A stretch of DNA of 42,119 nt from CAYRAV01 sp964422365 (GTDB lineage Bacteria; Bacillota; Clostridia; Lachnospirales; Lachnospiraceae). Both the position numbers and the translations under genes were made by a program. Position 1 is the stretch's first letter. Each line of letters begins with the position of its first letter. Below the pieces are notes generated by a model. That model had not been told where the DNA came from. It was given only the letters and a program-made list of their open reading frames with translations, and made no database searches. Shown piece by piece: positions 23,643 to 31,615 of the stretch. The stretch is taken from the NCBI GenBank assembly GCA_964422365.1, contig CAYRAV010000026.1, positions 1 to 42,119 on the forward strand, written 5' to 3'.

Positions 23643-25052
23643 ATGAATAGTCAAAACAAAAAAATGGAGCTGCTTGGCAGTGCATCCATTCCAAAAGCGC
23701 TTTTAAAAATGGGAATCCCAACAATGATTGGTATGTTAGTAAATGCTTTCTACAATCTTGTGGATGCCTATTTTGTCGGTGGGTTAGGTGAAAGCCAAAT
23801 GGGGGCAATCTCTGTTGTCTATCCTCTTGGACAAGTTGTTGTCGGTCTTGGTCTTTTGTTTGGCAACGGTGCAGCTTCCTATATTTCCAGATTGTTAGGT
23901 CGTGGAGATAAGGAAAATGCAGATAAAGTTGCAAGTATTTCTTTATACAGCAGTATATCAGTCGGGGCTGCCATCATTATTATTTCAATGGTGTTCCTAA
24001 ATCCTATCCTAAAACTCTTAGGGGCAACTGACAGTATTTTGCCTTATGCTGCCACATACGCAAGCATCTACATTGTTTCCTGCATTTTTAATGTGTTCAA
24101 TGTCACCATGAATAATATTGTGACAAGCGAAGGAGCTGCCAAAACAACAATGTGTGCCTTGCTGATGGGAGCTATACTCAACATCGCCTTAGACCCGCTG
24201 TTCGTCTATGTATTTGACTTAGGCGTGGCGGGGGCAGCGATAGCAACGGCAATCTCGCAGGTAGTTTCCGCTTGCGTTTATCTGACCTATATTCTGCAAA
24301 AGAAAAGTGTATTCCATTTTCGGATTAAGGATTGCACATATACAAAGGAAGCCCCCTCTGGGAATACCTCTATGAGATTCGTCAGCACTAAGGTAATCAT
24401 GTCTGAGATTTTCAAAATCGGCATCCCGACATTGACATTCCAGATATTAACAAGCGTTTCCATTTCCTTAATCAACAATGCCGCGGGTGGTTATGGCGAT
24501 TCGGCGATTGCAGGCATGGGCGTTGTTACCCGCCTTATCTCTATGGGCAGTCTATCTGTATTTGGATTCATCAAAGGCTTTCAGCCCATTGCAGGGTATA
24601 GCTACGGAGCGGAAAAGTTTGACCGTTTGCGTGAAGCAATTAGAACTTCCATCCTTTGGTCTACGGTTTTCTGTGTGATTTTTGGTCTAATACTGGCACT
24701 GTTCCCTGCGGCTATCGTTTCCCAATTTACAAAAGGTGATGCCGAGATGATTCGCATTGGAGCGGTATCTTTAAGGGCAAACGGCATTTCGATTATGCTC
24801 TTTGGATTTTATACGGTATATTCCTCTCTGTTCCTCGCTTTAGGAAAAGGCAGAGAGGGATTCATCCTCGGAGCTTGCAGGCAGGGGATTTGTTTCATTC
24901 CTGTTATCCTGCTTCTGCCTATGGTCTGGGGGCTTAACGGTATTTTGTATGCCCAGCCGATTGCAGATGTGCTTTCTGCAATCATAACAGTATTTATGGC
25001 AATAGCACTTCATAGAAAGCTGAACGATATGCAAAACAAACCACTGCAATAG
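23643..25052 (+). CDS. MATE-family multidrug efflux transporter
   Basis: A 469-residue inner-membrane protein with about twelve spans. It has the family marks: the N-terminal GIPTMIGMLVNAFYNLVDAY, the GQVVVGLGLLFGNGAASYIS loop, and in the second half GMGVVTRLISMGSLSVFGFI and GFQPIAGYSYGAEKFDRLRE. MATE proteins expel cationic drugs using sodium or protons. ATG 23643 has AAAGGAGAATCACA in front. It is followed by a terminator at 25104 and controlled by the divergent PadR protein. Confidence 0.93.
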   Translation: MNSQNKKMELLGSASIPKALLKMGIPTMIGMLVNAFYNLVDAYFVGGLGESQMGAISVVYPLGQVVVGLGLLFGNGAASYISRLLGRGDKENADKVASISLYSSISVGAAIIIISMVFLNPILKLLGATDSILPYAATYASIYIVSCIFNVFNVTMNNIVTSEGAAKTTMCALLMGAILNIALDPLFVYVFDLGVAGAAIATAISQVVSACVYLTYILQKKSVFHFRIKDCTYTKEAPSGNTSMRFVSTKVIMSEIFKIGIPTLTFQILTSVSISLINNAAGGYGDSAIAGMGVVTRLISMGSLSVFGFIKGFQPIAGYSYGAEKFDRLREAIRTSILWSTVFCVIFGLILALFPAAIVSQFTKGDAEMIRIGAVSLRANGISIMLFGFYTVYSSLFLALGKGREGFILGACRQGICFIPVILLLPMVWGLNGILYAQPIADVLSAIITVFMAIALHRKLNDMQNKPLQ

Positions 25053-25103
25053 ATGCAAATAATAACTAAATATTTTTACTTTTAAAAACAGAGCCAGCGA
25101 GAT

Positions 25104-25123
25104 GTGAGGTATCTCACTTTTTT
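25104..25123 (+). terminator. Terminator after the MATE gene
   Basis: GTGAG / CTCAC with a GTAT loop, followed directly by TTTTTT. It sits inside a larger AGAGCCA / TGGCTCT stem shared with the KTR gene end near 0.7 kb. Confidence 0.7.
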
Positions 25124-25128
25124 CTTGG

Positions 25129-25168
25129 CTCTGCGTCTTTGCACTTGGCTCCTTGATGATGATTATTT
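25129..25168 (-). pseudogene. KTR gene 3' remnant
   Basis: The minus strand reads IIIIKEPSAKTQ, equivalent to the end ITVIREPDAKTQSR of the KTR protein at 711-899, with the same downstream hairpin. The rest of that gene is replaced by polymerase sequence, so the joint of two elements lies at about 25168. Confidence 0.65.
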
Positions 25169-25321
25169 GCGGACATGTGTATGATGAACTTATCATCGAA
25201 TGTCAAGGCAAAGTATTCCTTGATGAGCTTTGCGAGCAAATGGCCAGGGTTCCTGACTGGATGCCAGATAATCTTATTAAGAGTTGATGGTTATACAACT
25301 TCCTGGTACAGAAAGGATTAA
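25168..25321 (+). pseudogene. C-terminal end of the phage DNA polymerase (copy B)
   Basis: CGHVYDELIIECQGKVFLDE, LCEQMARVPDWMPDN and, after a one-base shift, LLRVDGYTTSWYRKD to the stop. The first piece contains motif C of family-A polymerases, with His replaced by Tyr (VYDE for VHDE). The last piece equals the end of the remnant at 6376-6985. Here the gene's front is missing. Confidence 0.75.
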
Positions 25322-25328
25322 CTTGAAA

Positions 25329-25352
25329 GGAGCAACGGTCACCCGCTGCTCC
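25329..25352. terminator. Hairpin between polymerase end and toxin (copy B)
   Basis: The same GGAGCA..TGCTCC stem as at 6987-7010, followed by AATTATTTT. It separates two convergent genes and probably ends transcription of the toxin from the right. Confidence 0.65.
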
Positions 25353-25359
25353 AATTATT

Positions 25360-25851
25360 TTATGTATTACTATTTTGTGATAAAAGCTCTTTCTCTATTT
25401 TCAATACGTCTGGGAAAATGAGAGGAATTCCTTTTCTTTGCAAAGCAAGAACTCTCTTCGCTTTATCGGTAAGCTCCTTTTCCAATGTACCACTAATACG
25501 AACTGGAATATTAGCAATTCCATCGATATACTCGTTTTTTATGTATTTAGGAATAATTGGGCACATGTTTTGAATAAGAAATGCTTTTCTATGACCTAAT
25601 ACATCACCAAACACAATCGTATCGCATTTGCCATATTTTTGAATTTTTTGATTATAAATACCAGTAAATTTATTCACCCTAGATGAAAAAGGTATCATCC
25701 AATATATCCCTGTTTTTGTATCCTGAAAAGTATAAAAACACGGTCTATCATGAACTTGTCCATTGATAGTCTCCTTATTCTGCATTAACTTAGGGTCTGG
25801 AAAATCAATAAAGTATTGATCATTCAAGTAATAAAAATGTCCTATATCCAT
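25360..25851 (-). CDS. Type III toxin, CptN/ToxN-like endoribonuclease
   Basis: A 163-residue protein. ATG 25851 follows CAGGAGAG by five bases; the longer frame would run through the terminator. The sequence (FYYLNDQYFIDFPDPKLM, RPCFYTFQDTKTGIYWMIPF, SSRVNKFTG, DTIVFGDVLGHRKAFLIQNM) matches the CptN/ToxN/AbiQ type III toxins of gut Clostridia as I remember them: a compact barrel-like RNase whose basic and hydroxyl residues around PFSS..NK would form the active site. Such toxins cut RNA and are held inactive by the repeats of the upstream RNA, which they also process. The gene is intact and sits behind promoter, repeats and terminator. Confidence 0.82.
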   Translation of the reverse strand: MDIGHFYYLNDQYFIDFPDPKLMQNKETINGQVHDRPCFYTFQDTKTGIYWMIPFSSRVNKFTGIYNQKIQKYGKCDTIVFGDVLGHRKAFLIQNMCPIIPKYIKNEYIDGIANIPVRISGTLEKELTDKAKRVLALQRKGIPLIFPDVLKIEKELLSQNSNT

Positions 25852-25869
25852 TCTATCTCTCCTGACAAT

Positions 25870-25896
25870 AAAGAAACTCCATTCTCTCGAATGGAG
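25870..25896 (-). terminator. Attenuating terminator between antitoxin RNA and toxin
   Basis: CTCCATTC / GAATGGAG with a four-base loop, followed on the minus strand by TTTCTTTATT. A leaky terminator here is the known way type III loci keep antitoxin RNA in excess over toxin mRNA. Confidence 0.85.
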
Positions 25897-25902
25897 CCTC
25901 AT

Positions 25903-26003
25903 AACATTTGAACTCGATCTCTTAATGAGTCGCATATCGAGTAGCGACTAACATTTGAACTCGACCTTGTTTTAGTTGCATATCGAGTAGCAACAAACAT
26001 TTG
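25903..26003 (-). ncRNA. Type III antitoxin RNA, two pseudoknot repeats
   Basis: Two tandem units, 47 nt (25903-25949) and 46 nt (25950-25995), plus a partial third start (25996-26003). Each reads on the minus strand: stem, loop TACTCGATAT, closing stem, A-rich linker, TCGAGT, TCAAATGTT. The stem is GTTGC/GCAAC in one unit and AGTCGC/GCGACT in the other, a compensatory change. The loop ACTCGA pairs with the downstream TCGAGT, forming an H-type pseudoknot. This matches the structure of type III antitoxins such as ToxI and CptI. Confidence 0.85.
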
Positions 26004-26025
26004 AGATAGTTTCCTACCTGTCTAA

Positions 26026-26054
26026 ATTATAAATTCAAATGCTGCTTTTGTCAA
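26026..26054 (-). promoter_or_regulatory. Promoter of the type III TA locus
   Basis: On the minus strand, TTGACA (26054-26049), 17 bases, TATAAT (26031-26026): a perfect consensus promoter. Transcription would start near 26019, about 15-25 bases before the first repeat. Confidence 0.85.
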
Positions 26055-26150
26055 GATCCAAGAATTCAATGTCATTACTATTATATTCATCTTTTTACCA
26101 ATTGATACACTTTCATCATAACACAATTATACAAGTTTTCACAGTATGAT

Positions 26151-26258
26151 TTAATCTTTATATTTTTTCATGTATAATTCCTTTGCTGCTTTCTGGGCTT
26201 TTTCGATAAATGCAATAGCAGCCGACATTACCCGTTTCTTTTGACTTGAATTTTTCAT
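26151..26258 (-). pseudogene. HTH protein of the module, C-terminal remnant (copy B)
   Basis: A 35-codon frame. The last 21 residues, FIEKAQKAAKELYMKKYKD and two before, equal the end of the protein at 7180-7785. The first 14 (MKNSSQKKRVMSAA) are unrelated, so a deletion joined another start to this tail. It may be expressed but lacks nearly all the protein. Confidence 0.6.
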
Positions 26259-26291
26259 CAGATACACCATCCTTTCGTGCTTGCCTAAAAA

Positions 26292-27053
26292 TCAAATCAA
26301 TGCAAGCCAGATTATTTTAGAAACAATATGGCATCCCATGTGTCCGAGCATCGCATACTGAATGCCATATTTACGATATAGCCATCCAAACACAATACCA
26401 AATCCGCCATTCAACAAAAAACACCTAATAAGCACGATTGGCGATAACTCTCCAAAAATGCCGACTGTTGCGGGCAAGTGACCTGCCGCAAAAAGCAATG
26501 CTGCCAGTATGTTAGCAGCGATAAACACTCCGCAGGATATTTCCTCTTTTGGAACGCTTCTGTAAAACAATTTCCAAATAATCAACGCAAATAACGACAT
26601 AAGAAACAGCCGCATAAGTATTTCTTCAACGATATCGCCATACAGAACAGACGCTATAAAATTGCTGACTGTTAGTTTGCTCTCATATATTTCCGCTACT
26701 TATGGTAAAACCCTGCCAAATATCCAATAGTCCAGACTAAACAGTATTCCAGATATAACCGTAATCAAGGACGCTTTCACAAACTTGCTTTTTTCAAAAC
26801 GGAAACTTCTCATAAGACCTGTCTTTTCCGAAAGAATGTATCCCAGAAATCCCGCTACGGAAGCATAAAGTACGCTTTGCACCGTTCCGACCAAAAGCAG
26901 AAGCTCATAGCTCCCAATCTGAGCAATCATTTCATTCTGCATATCTGGGGCATAAGTGCTGAAAGAATAAATCCCTGTGAAAATACTGCCTACAATCATC
27001 AGCGGCAGAAGTACCACCACGAACTGCAAAGGCTTTTTCATTGTTTTCTTCAT
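26292..27053 (-). pseudogene. CPBP intramembrane protease with in-frame TAA
   Basis: One gene of about 253 codons interrupted by a single TAA at 26700-26702. Upstream part: MKKTMKKPLQFVVVLLPLMI to DYWIFGRVLP. The same frame goes on VAEIYESKLTVSNFIASVLY and has the CPBP motif EEILMR and the later LFAAGHLP and HMGCHIVSK, which supply the Glu and His residues of the CAAX/CPBP family. A single CAA to TAA change (Gln) explains the stop. The start overlaps the hydrolase stop (ATGA). Without suppression, only three spans and no active site are made. Confidence 0.8.
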
Positions 27054-28024
27054 TCTGGCATCCCCCCGTTTCCCGTAGTATGGAACTGGCTTAGCCATTC
27101 CTTTATTTTTTCTTCCGTAACCTTGTGTATGGGTCGTCTTGCAAGCCGCCCATACTGTTTCTTTACAGTCATAACGCTATTATCATCATCAATCTCACGC
27201 AGAATATGGTTTACATTGGGTGGCGTGAAGATTTCAGCAGACGGAATATCATCCAAAGCGGAAAGTTTTCTGTAATCTGTTGAAATATCCGCTGTCCCCG
27301 TAATTGCAAGAATAGGTTTGCTGTACCTTTTCAACAGCATAATGTAATCTTCCGAAGAATAAGAAGCGTGTTCCCTAACCCATTTTGCATTGAGCATTGC
27401 CCCGCCGAAAAACGCCCTGTCGTTCTCTGTGTTTATGCACTTTTGGAACATTGTGTCCACCTTTGCGTCAGTTTTTTCCGTTGATGTCTGGCTGCGGAGC
27501 AGCATTCCTAGCAGTCCCTTTTTCTTCTGAAATTCATCTGCTGCCAACTTATTCTGATAGAGAAGTGCGTCCTTCATGGAAGTCGCCGCCCCGCCGAAAA
27601 GCAGCAGTCCCGCTGTATCTTCTTTTACTGAAAGCAAGGTTGCAATCATTGCCCTTTCGCTGTGACCGCAGACAAGCACTTTTGTTTCATCAACATAAGA
27701 TAGAGATTTTACATAACGTATCACTGAAACTGCATCATCTGTAAGGTCATGCAGTCCTGCGGTACTGAAATTGCCTGTTGACTGGAATGTTCCCCGTTTA
27801 TCGTAGCGGACACATATAAATCCAATTTCCGCAAAAAGTTCAGCAAACTTTTTGTATAAATCCGTCCGAAAACTTTTTTCATTTCCGTCACGGTCTGTTT
27901 TCCCTGTTCCCATAATGATTACAATCGCAGGGGACAATGTGTTTTTGTCTATATATGTGACGGTTGCCCCAATAGATACCGTTCCCGATATAGTTATGCG
28001 TTCTTCTTTTAATGTACGGTTCAT
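27050..28024 (-). CDS. Alpha/beta hydrolase with altered nucleophile elbow
   Basis: A 324-residue hydrolase of the dienelactone-hydrolase/peptidase-like group. It has the early strand PAIVIIMGTGKTDRDGN, the VRYDKRGTFQSTGNF oxyanion region, and the late ITGTADISTDYRKL (Asp) and NVNHILRE (His). The nucleophile elbow reads VLVCGHSERAMIA, whereas the family has GHSEGA: the last Gly of GxSxG is Arg (AGG, one base from GGG). Ser remains, but the tight turn may not form. It overlaps both neighbours by four bases (regulator before, CPBP gene after). Confidence 0.78.
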   Translation of the reverse strand: MNRTLKEERITISGTVSIGATVTYIDKNTLSPAIVIIMGTGKTDRDGNEKSFRTDLYKKFAELFAEIGFICVRYDKRGTFQSTGNFSTAGLHDLTDDAVSVIRYVKSLSYVDETKVLVCGHSERAMIATLLSVKEDTAGLLLFGGAATSMKDALLYQNKLAADEFQKKKGLLGMLLRSQTSTEKTDAKVDTMFQKCINTENDRAFFGGAMLNAKWVREHASYSSEDYIMLLKRYSKPILAITGTADISTDYRKLSALDDIPSAEIFTPPNVNHILREIDDDNSVMTVKKQYGRLARRPIHKVTEEKIKEWLSQFHTTGNGGMPE

Positions 28025-28527
28025 TTGTTATCCTCCTTTATGGGTGCGGAGATAAAAGAAATACTCCGTTCTTTTCCATCTGATTTGTCACCGTATTTAT
28101 CCATAACAGCACCAATATCCTGCATAAATGCGTCAAATTCTTCATCTGTCAGGCAGAGCATACGGGTTCTCATGCTTAATCGGTCTTTTTGGGGGTCTGC
28201 GTCTGGTTTCATGCTGTATTTTTGAAACCTGGAATATATCTCCATTAAAAATTGATATGCCACATCTGCAACGCTGCCATGTTCAATCGCCGCAAATTTA
28301 TCTTTATTGATAATCAACAGCCTTTCAAGACTTCCTCTTACTTTCCGTTCTTCCTTTACAATCAGCACTTCTTCTTTCAGTAAAGTATTGATGTGACGAT
28401 ACAGCGTTGGAGTTGGAACATCATTTATAGCTTCTGAAATCTGTTTTGTTGTTGCTTCACCATGAATCTGTAAATACTGCATTACCTGTATCCTAACTGG
28501 ATTCGATAGTATCTTGATTAGCTCCAT
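28021..28527 (-). CDS. ArsR-like winged-helix regulator
   Basis: A 168-residue regulator. The N-terminal winged helix (LIKILSNPVRIQVMQYLQIH, ATTKQISEAINDVPTPTLYR, HINTLLKEEVLI) is of the ArsR/HTH_20 type; the rest is helical (EFDAFMQDIGAVMDKYG). It has no obvious metal cysteines, so it likely senses something else. It opens a three-gene operon with the hydrolase and CPBP genes, joined by ATGA overlaps. Such trios resemble drug- or lantibiotic-response cassettes. Confidence 0.75.
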   Translation of the reverse strand: MELIKILSNPVRIQVMQYLQIHGEATTKQISEAINDVPTPTLYRHINTLLKEEVLIVKEERKVRGSLERLLIINKDKFAAIEHGSVADVAYQFLMEIYSRFQKYSMKPDADPQKDRLSMRTRMLCLTDEEFDAFMQDIGAVMDKYGDKSDGKERSISFISAPIKEDNK

Positions 28528-28736
28528 ATTTTTCTCCTTTCTCGTTATTGATTATATTCTCAAAAGTGATAAAAGTCAAGCAAAACTCAAAAAGTTGCAA
28601 ACTTGTAATTTTTTGAAAACACAAAATTTTCACCTTACCGAAAATGGTATAGCAGTAAAAATACGTTCTATTTTGACTAATATAATTGTGTAAACATATT
28701 TGAAAAAATTTAAAACAGCTATTCACTCGTAAAAAA

Positions 28737-28780
28737 ACAGGCTTCATATCCCCATATTTTGAATGGGTAAGGAAGCCTGT
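28737..28780. terminator. Bidirectional terminator
   Basis: ACAGGCTTC / GAAGCCTGT with A7 on the left and T5 on the right, so it works both ways. It ends the minus-strand operon of the HTH-PurM fusion just after the stop at 28793. Confidence 0.85.
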
Positions 28781-28792
28781 TTTTGCTTTAGA

Positions 28793-29098
28793 TTATTCCG
28801 CTTTAATATTTTTTGCAATTGTGTCTTTCAATTTCCACTCTATATCCCAACCATCAAGTTCTTTCCATTTGAACTCTTCTTTAAAATCCTTATAGCATTC
28901 TTCACAAATGCAGCAACCTATATCCTCTGTGATATACCAAAATTGATTCTGATTATCTTCCACTGTGTCTAAGCAAAAAATACATTTCTTAAGATGTGGT
29001 GCATTGGCACATAGTTCTTCTCCGTCTGTCGGATTTATACTTTTGCCTCTTAAACGCTCCACATCATGCAGTAAACGCCAGTCATTTTCTTCAATCAT
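28793..29098 (-). CDS. Small cysteine-rich protein of the PurM-fusion operon
   Basis: A 101-residue acidic protein. Cysteines at KCIFCL (about 39 and 42) and CCICEECYKD (about 62-68) are in zinc-ribbon spacing. Tryptophans and acidic residues fill the C-terminus (FKWKELDGWDIEWKL). No family recognised. It lies 30 bases after the next upstream gene and just before a strong terminator, the last of three co-directional genes. Confidence 0.55.
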   Translation of the reverse strand: MIEENDWRLLHDVERLRGKSINPTDGEELCANAPHLKKCIFCLDTVEDNQNQFWYITEDIGCCICEECYKDFKEEFKWKELDGWDIEWKLKDTIAKNIKAE

Positions 29099-29128
29099 TA
29101 CGTTCTTTCCTTTCGATACTTAAAGTTG

Positions 29129-29413
29129 TCACAAAATTTGCTCTTTAAAAACTTCAAACTGATAGTTTCCATTTGTTGATTCAAGATCATCAGGAGATGA
29201 TGTATCAATAACAACTGTGTTTTTTGTAGTTTCAATAATCGTACATCTCATTTTTCCCATACAAGGAGGATAAGTATTCTCATTAGCAACAAACACTGGG
29301 AGTTTATCAACAAAATGGTGCCTTATGCCATTACAATCAACAAGTTCACATTCAACAAAGAAAGGCTGGCTTGTATCAACTATTCTCAAAACACTCAACT
29401 TTACACTTGCCAT
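29129..29413 (-). CDS. Small beta-rich protein of the PurM-fusion operon
   Basis: A 94-residue protein, likely all beta (MASVKLSVLRIVDTSQPFFV, CELVDCNGIRHHFVDKLPVF, MRCTIIETTKNTVVIDTSS). The pattern resembles small conserved proteins with an OB- or cradle-like look; I cannot name the family. GGAG lies nine bases before ATG 29413, better than the ATG at 29431, which lies at the GGAG. It is 52 bases after the fusion gene. Confidence 0.55.
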   Translation of the reverse strand: MASVKLSVLRIVDTSQPFFVECELVDCNGIRHHFVDKLPVFVANENTYPPCMGKMRCTIIETTKNTVVIDTSSPDDLESTNGNYQFEVFKEQIL

Positions 29414-29465
29414 AACACTCAGCTCCTTCATATTATATAATATTTTCTTTCTTCCTTAATCTTTA

Positions 29466-30716
29466 TTACAACCAATTTATTTGATTTTTAAATACAATCT
29501 TTGGATTTCCTCTTTCTATCCTGCCAATTTCATAACAATCATAAAAATTTCCAACATGCTTTTTTACGAATTCCTTACATTCTTGTGGAACAACAAGATT
29601 AAATCCTACACCACAATTAAAGGTCCGTAACATTTCGTCATCACTAATATTTCCGCTATTACGAATATATTTAAAAATATCTAACACCCTTATTTTAGAT
29701 AAATCAATTTGGGCACTTAATCCATCTGGTATGACCCTGCATAAATTTCCTTCTATTCCTCCGCCAGTAATATGAGCCATACCATGCAGCACATTTTTTT
29801 CAAACAAGTCCTTTATTGCCTTATAATAGGGGGTATGTGGTTTCATAATCTGTTCTATAAATGTCAAACCACTTATTTTGTCTAGTTTTATTTGTGGCAT
29901 TTTTTCCATTAACAAACGAACTAACGAATATCCATTTGTATGTAACCCATTGGATGTAATTGCTAAAACTGCATCTCCTTCTGCTATCAAAGAACCATCT
30001 ATTACCTTAGATTTTTCTACAATCCCAACAATACTTGAAGTCAAAACATAGACTCCTGAATTTACTACAGATGGCTGAATAGATGTCTCGCCGCCTACTA
30101 AAGAACATTCATTTAATCTACATGCTTCGGATATGCCTTTTACCAAACTCTTAATTGTATCTTTTTCAGCATTTCCACAAACAATAGTATCTAACACTGC
30201 TAATGGTCTGGCTCCCATCACAACAATATCGTTTACTAAATGATGTATCATATCATGGCAAATTGATTCTGTATAACCATACTCCATTGCTAACTTTTGC
30301 TTCGATCCTGGCTCTTCCGATTTCAAGACAAGTACTGGATTTTTAATTGCCGGAAAGCTGATATCATATAAAGACGCAAACGGTCCTAATCCATTTAATA
30401 CCCGTTTATCACTTGTTTCTAAATATTCAGACATTTCTTTCTTGATTATATCAGTATATGTGATATCAACACCTGCTTTACTATATGATAATCTCTCAGT
30501 TTCCTTTTTACTTCCTGATAAAATTTCATCCACTGTCACATCTAACACAATTGCTAGATCATATAATATCTCTATATTGGGATAAGTTGTACCATTTTCC
30601 CATTTTGATACTGCCTGAAACGAGACATTCAATTGATCTGCTAATTGCTGTTGTGTCAGTCCTAACTCTCTACGTTTGGCCATTATGAAATTTCCAACTT
30701 TAGCACTATTTAACAT
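29466..30716 (-). CDS. XRE HTH fused to PurM-like (AIR synthetase) domain
   Basis: A 416-residue fusion. Residues 8-67 are an XRE helix-turn-helix (RRELGLTQQQLADQLNVSFQ, AVSKWENGTTYPNIEILYDL). Residues 78-416 follow PurM, phosphoribosylformylglycinamidine cyclo-ligase, in order: YSKAGVDITYTDII, NGLGPFASLYDI, HHLVNDIVVMGARPLAVLDT, LVGGETSIQPS, SNGLHTNGYSLVR, HITGGGIEGNLCRVIPDGL, TFNCGVGFNLVVP. The loop GTDGVGTKL of PurM is KSEEPGSKQ here, so the ATP/FGAM site is altered. It may be a PurM-derived sensor regulator, not a purine enzyme. No other pur gene is near. Confidence 0.85.
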   Translation of the reverse strand: MLNSAKVGNFIMAKRRELGLTQQQLADQLNVSFQAVSKWENGTTYPNIEILYDLAIVLDVTVDEILSGSKKETERLSYSKAGVDITYTDIIKKEMSEYLETSDKRVLNGLGPFASLYDISFPAIKNPVLVLKSEEPGSKQKLAMEYGYTESICHDMIHHLVNDIVVMGARPLAVLDTIVCGNAEKDTIKSLVKGISEACRLNECSLVGGETSIQPSVVNSGVYVLTSSIVGIVEKSKVIDGSLIAEGDAVLAITSNGLHTNGYSLVRLLMEKMPQIKLDKISGLTFIEQIMKPHTPYYKAIKDLFEKNVLHGMAHITGGGIEGNLCRVIPDGLSAQIDLSKIRVLDIFKYIRNSGNISDDEMLRTFNCGVGFNLVVPQECKEFVKKHVGNFYDCYEIGRIERGNPKIVFKNQINWL

Positions 30717-31267
30717 ATTTTTACACCTCCGTTTTTATTTTATAATAAATCAATTCAAATGATTATTTCAATAACTACATAAGCGAAGTTTATAGATTGA
30801 TTCAACTCTTGGTTGAATTTCGAAACTCTCAATCTGTAATTTTTCTATTATTTCCATAGGAAAAGTATTATTTGTAAAAATACCTATTCGCTAAATTAGG
30901 GTCATAATTTAGGAAAATTGCGACTTCTGTTTCTGTGTTATCTTTTCTGGGACTGAAAACAACACAGTCCATGTTACTGCTGCAAATTTAGAAATTATAG
31001 AAAAAAATTATGTTTAATAGCAGTAAAAATTTATTTAATGCGTTGGGAGTAAAGAACTATTTTAAATTCAAAAAATAACAGTTTGAATGGAAGGATTTAA
31101 GAGTGATGTCATTACAGTCTGTCCAGAATTGAAACATTTTTGCAACTGTTGTGACAGGATATACTGGCATTATGAATTTTTAGGATGAAGTGCTTGAAAC
31201 AGCTGCAACAAATATTTTTATATTGGAACAGATTGGTAAATACACGGTCCTTAATGGTGTGTTCTGG
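30717..31267. other. Long non-coding stretch upstream of the PurM fusion
   Basis: AT-rich. The only structure seen is ATTCAAC / GTTGAAT (30800-30818) about 85 bases upstream of the HTH-PurM start, a possible operator or hairpin. 30900-31260 shows no gene I can support. Confidence 0.45.
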
Positions 31268-31615
31268 TCATGTCCTGCTGGACAAGTCTGTTGTGCACAA
31301 CTTCATCAACTCTTTTCTCAGCAGTTCATCAATCCCTTTCGGTTTATAAAAAAGTTTGTGTACTATTCTATAAGTAATATAATAATCCTCTCCTGTTTTC
31401 TCTATATTTCCTTTTAGAACAGGTACAAAATTATTGACAATGCATGCTGGTTTAAATAAAAAATAAAACTTATTCTTACGGAATGTTCCGTAAAAATGAT
31501 CATCCAATCCATTTATCATAACAGACCATTGATTATTTGGTTTAATTTCTTTTTTAAAATTATTTGTAAATTCTTCCATACTTATCTCTAATTTTATTTT
31601 CGTTCCAATTTCCAT
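31268..31615 (-). CDS. Hypothetical protein, probably shortened at the C-terminus
   Basis: A 115-residue basic protein, MEIGTKIKLEISMEEFTNNF... with LDDHFYGTFRKNKFYFLFKP and VPVLKGNIEKTGEDYYITYR. This reads like a family of lipid-binding-like membrane-associated proteins of Clostridia in which two membrane spans follow; here the frame ends in LCTTDLSSRT without them. No function assigned. Confidence 0.4.
   Translation of the reverse strand: MEIGTKIKLEISMEEFTNNFKKEIKPNNQWSVMINGLDDHFYGTFRKNKFYFLFKPACIVNNFVPVLKGNIEKTGEDYYITYRIVHKLFYKPKGIDELLRKELMKLCTTDLSSRT

Larger units (their letters stand above)
25165..26260. repeat. Repeated module block, copy B
   Basis: Matches 6925-7215 at both sides: polymerase end, hairpin and toxin end on the left, then from about 26062 the segment running into the end of the HTH gene. 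It differs from copy A by holding the complete TA cassette and by lacking most of the HTH gene. Confidence 0.8.

Noticed and set aside
25903..26003. Short tandem repeats that could be a CRISPR array
   Set aside because: There are only two and a bit units, with no spacers: units follow head to tail, and differences are compensatory within a stem. There are no cas genes. The type III antitoxin reading explains all features.
26877..27275. A 132-codon plus-strand frame across the CPBP and hydrolase genes
   Set aside because: It is antisense to clear coding sequence and has a mirrored composition.
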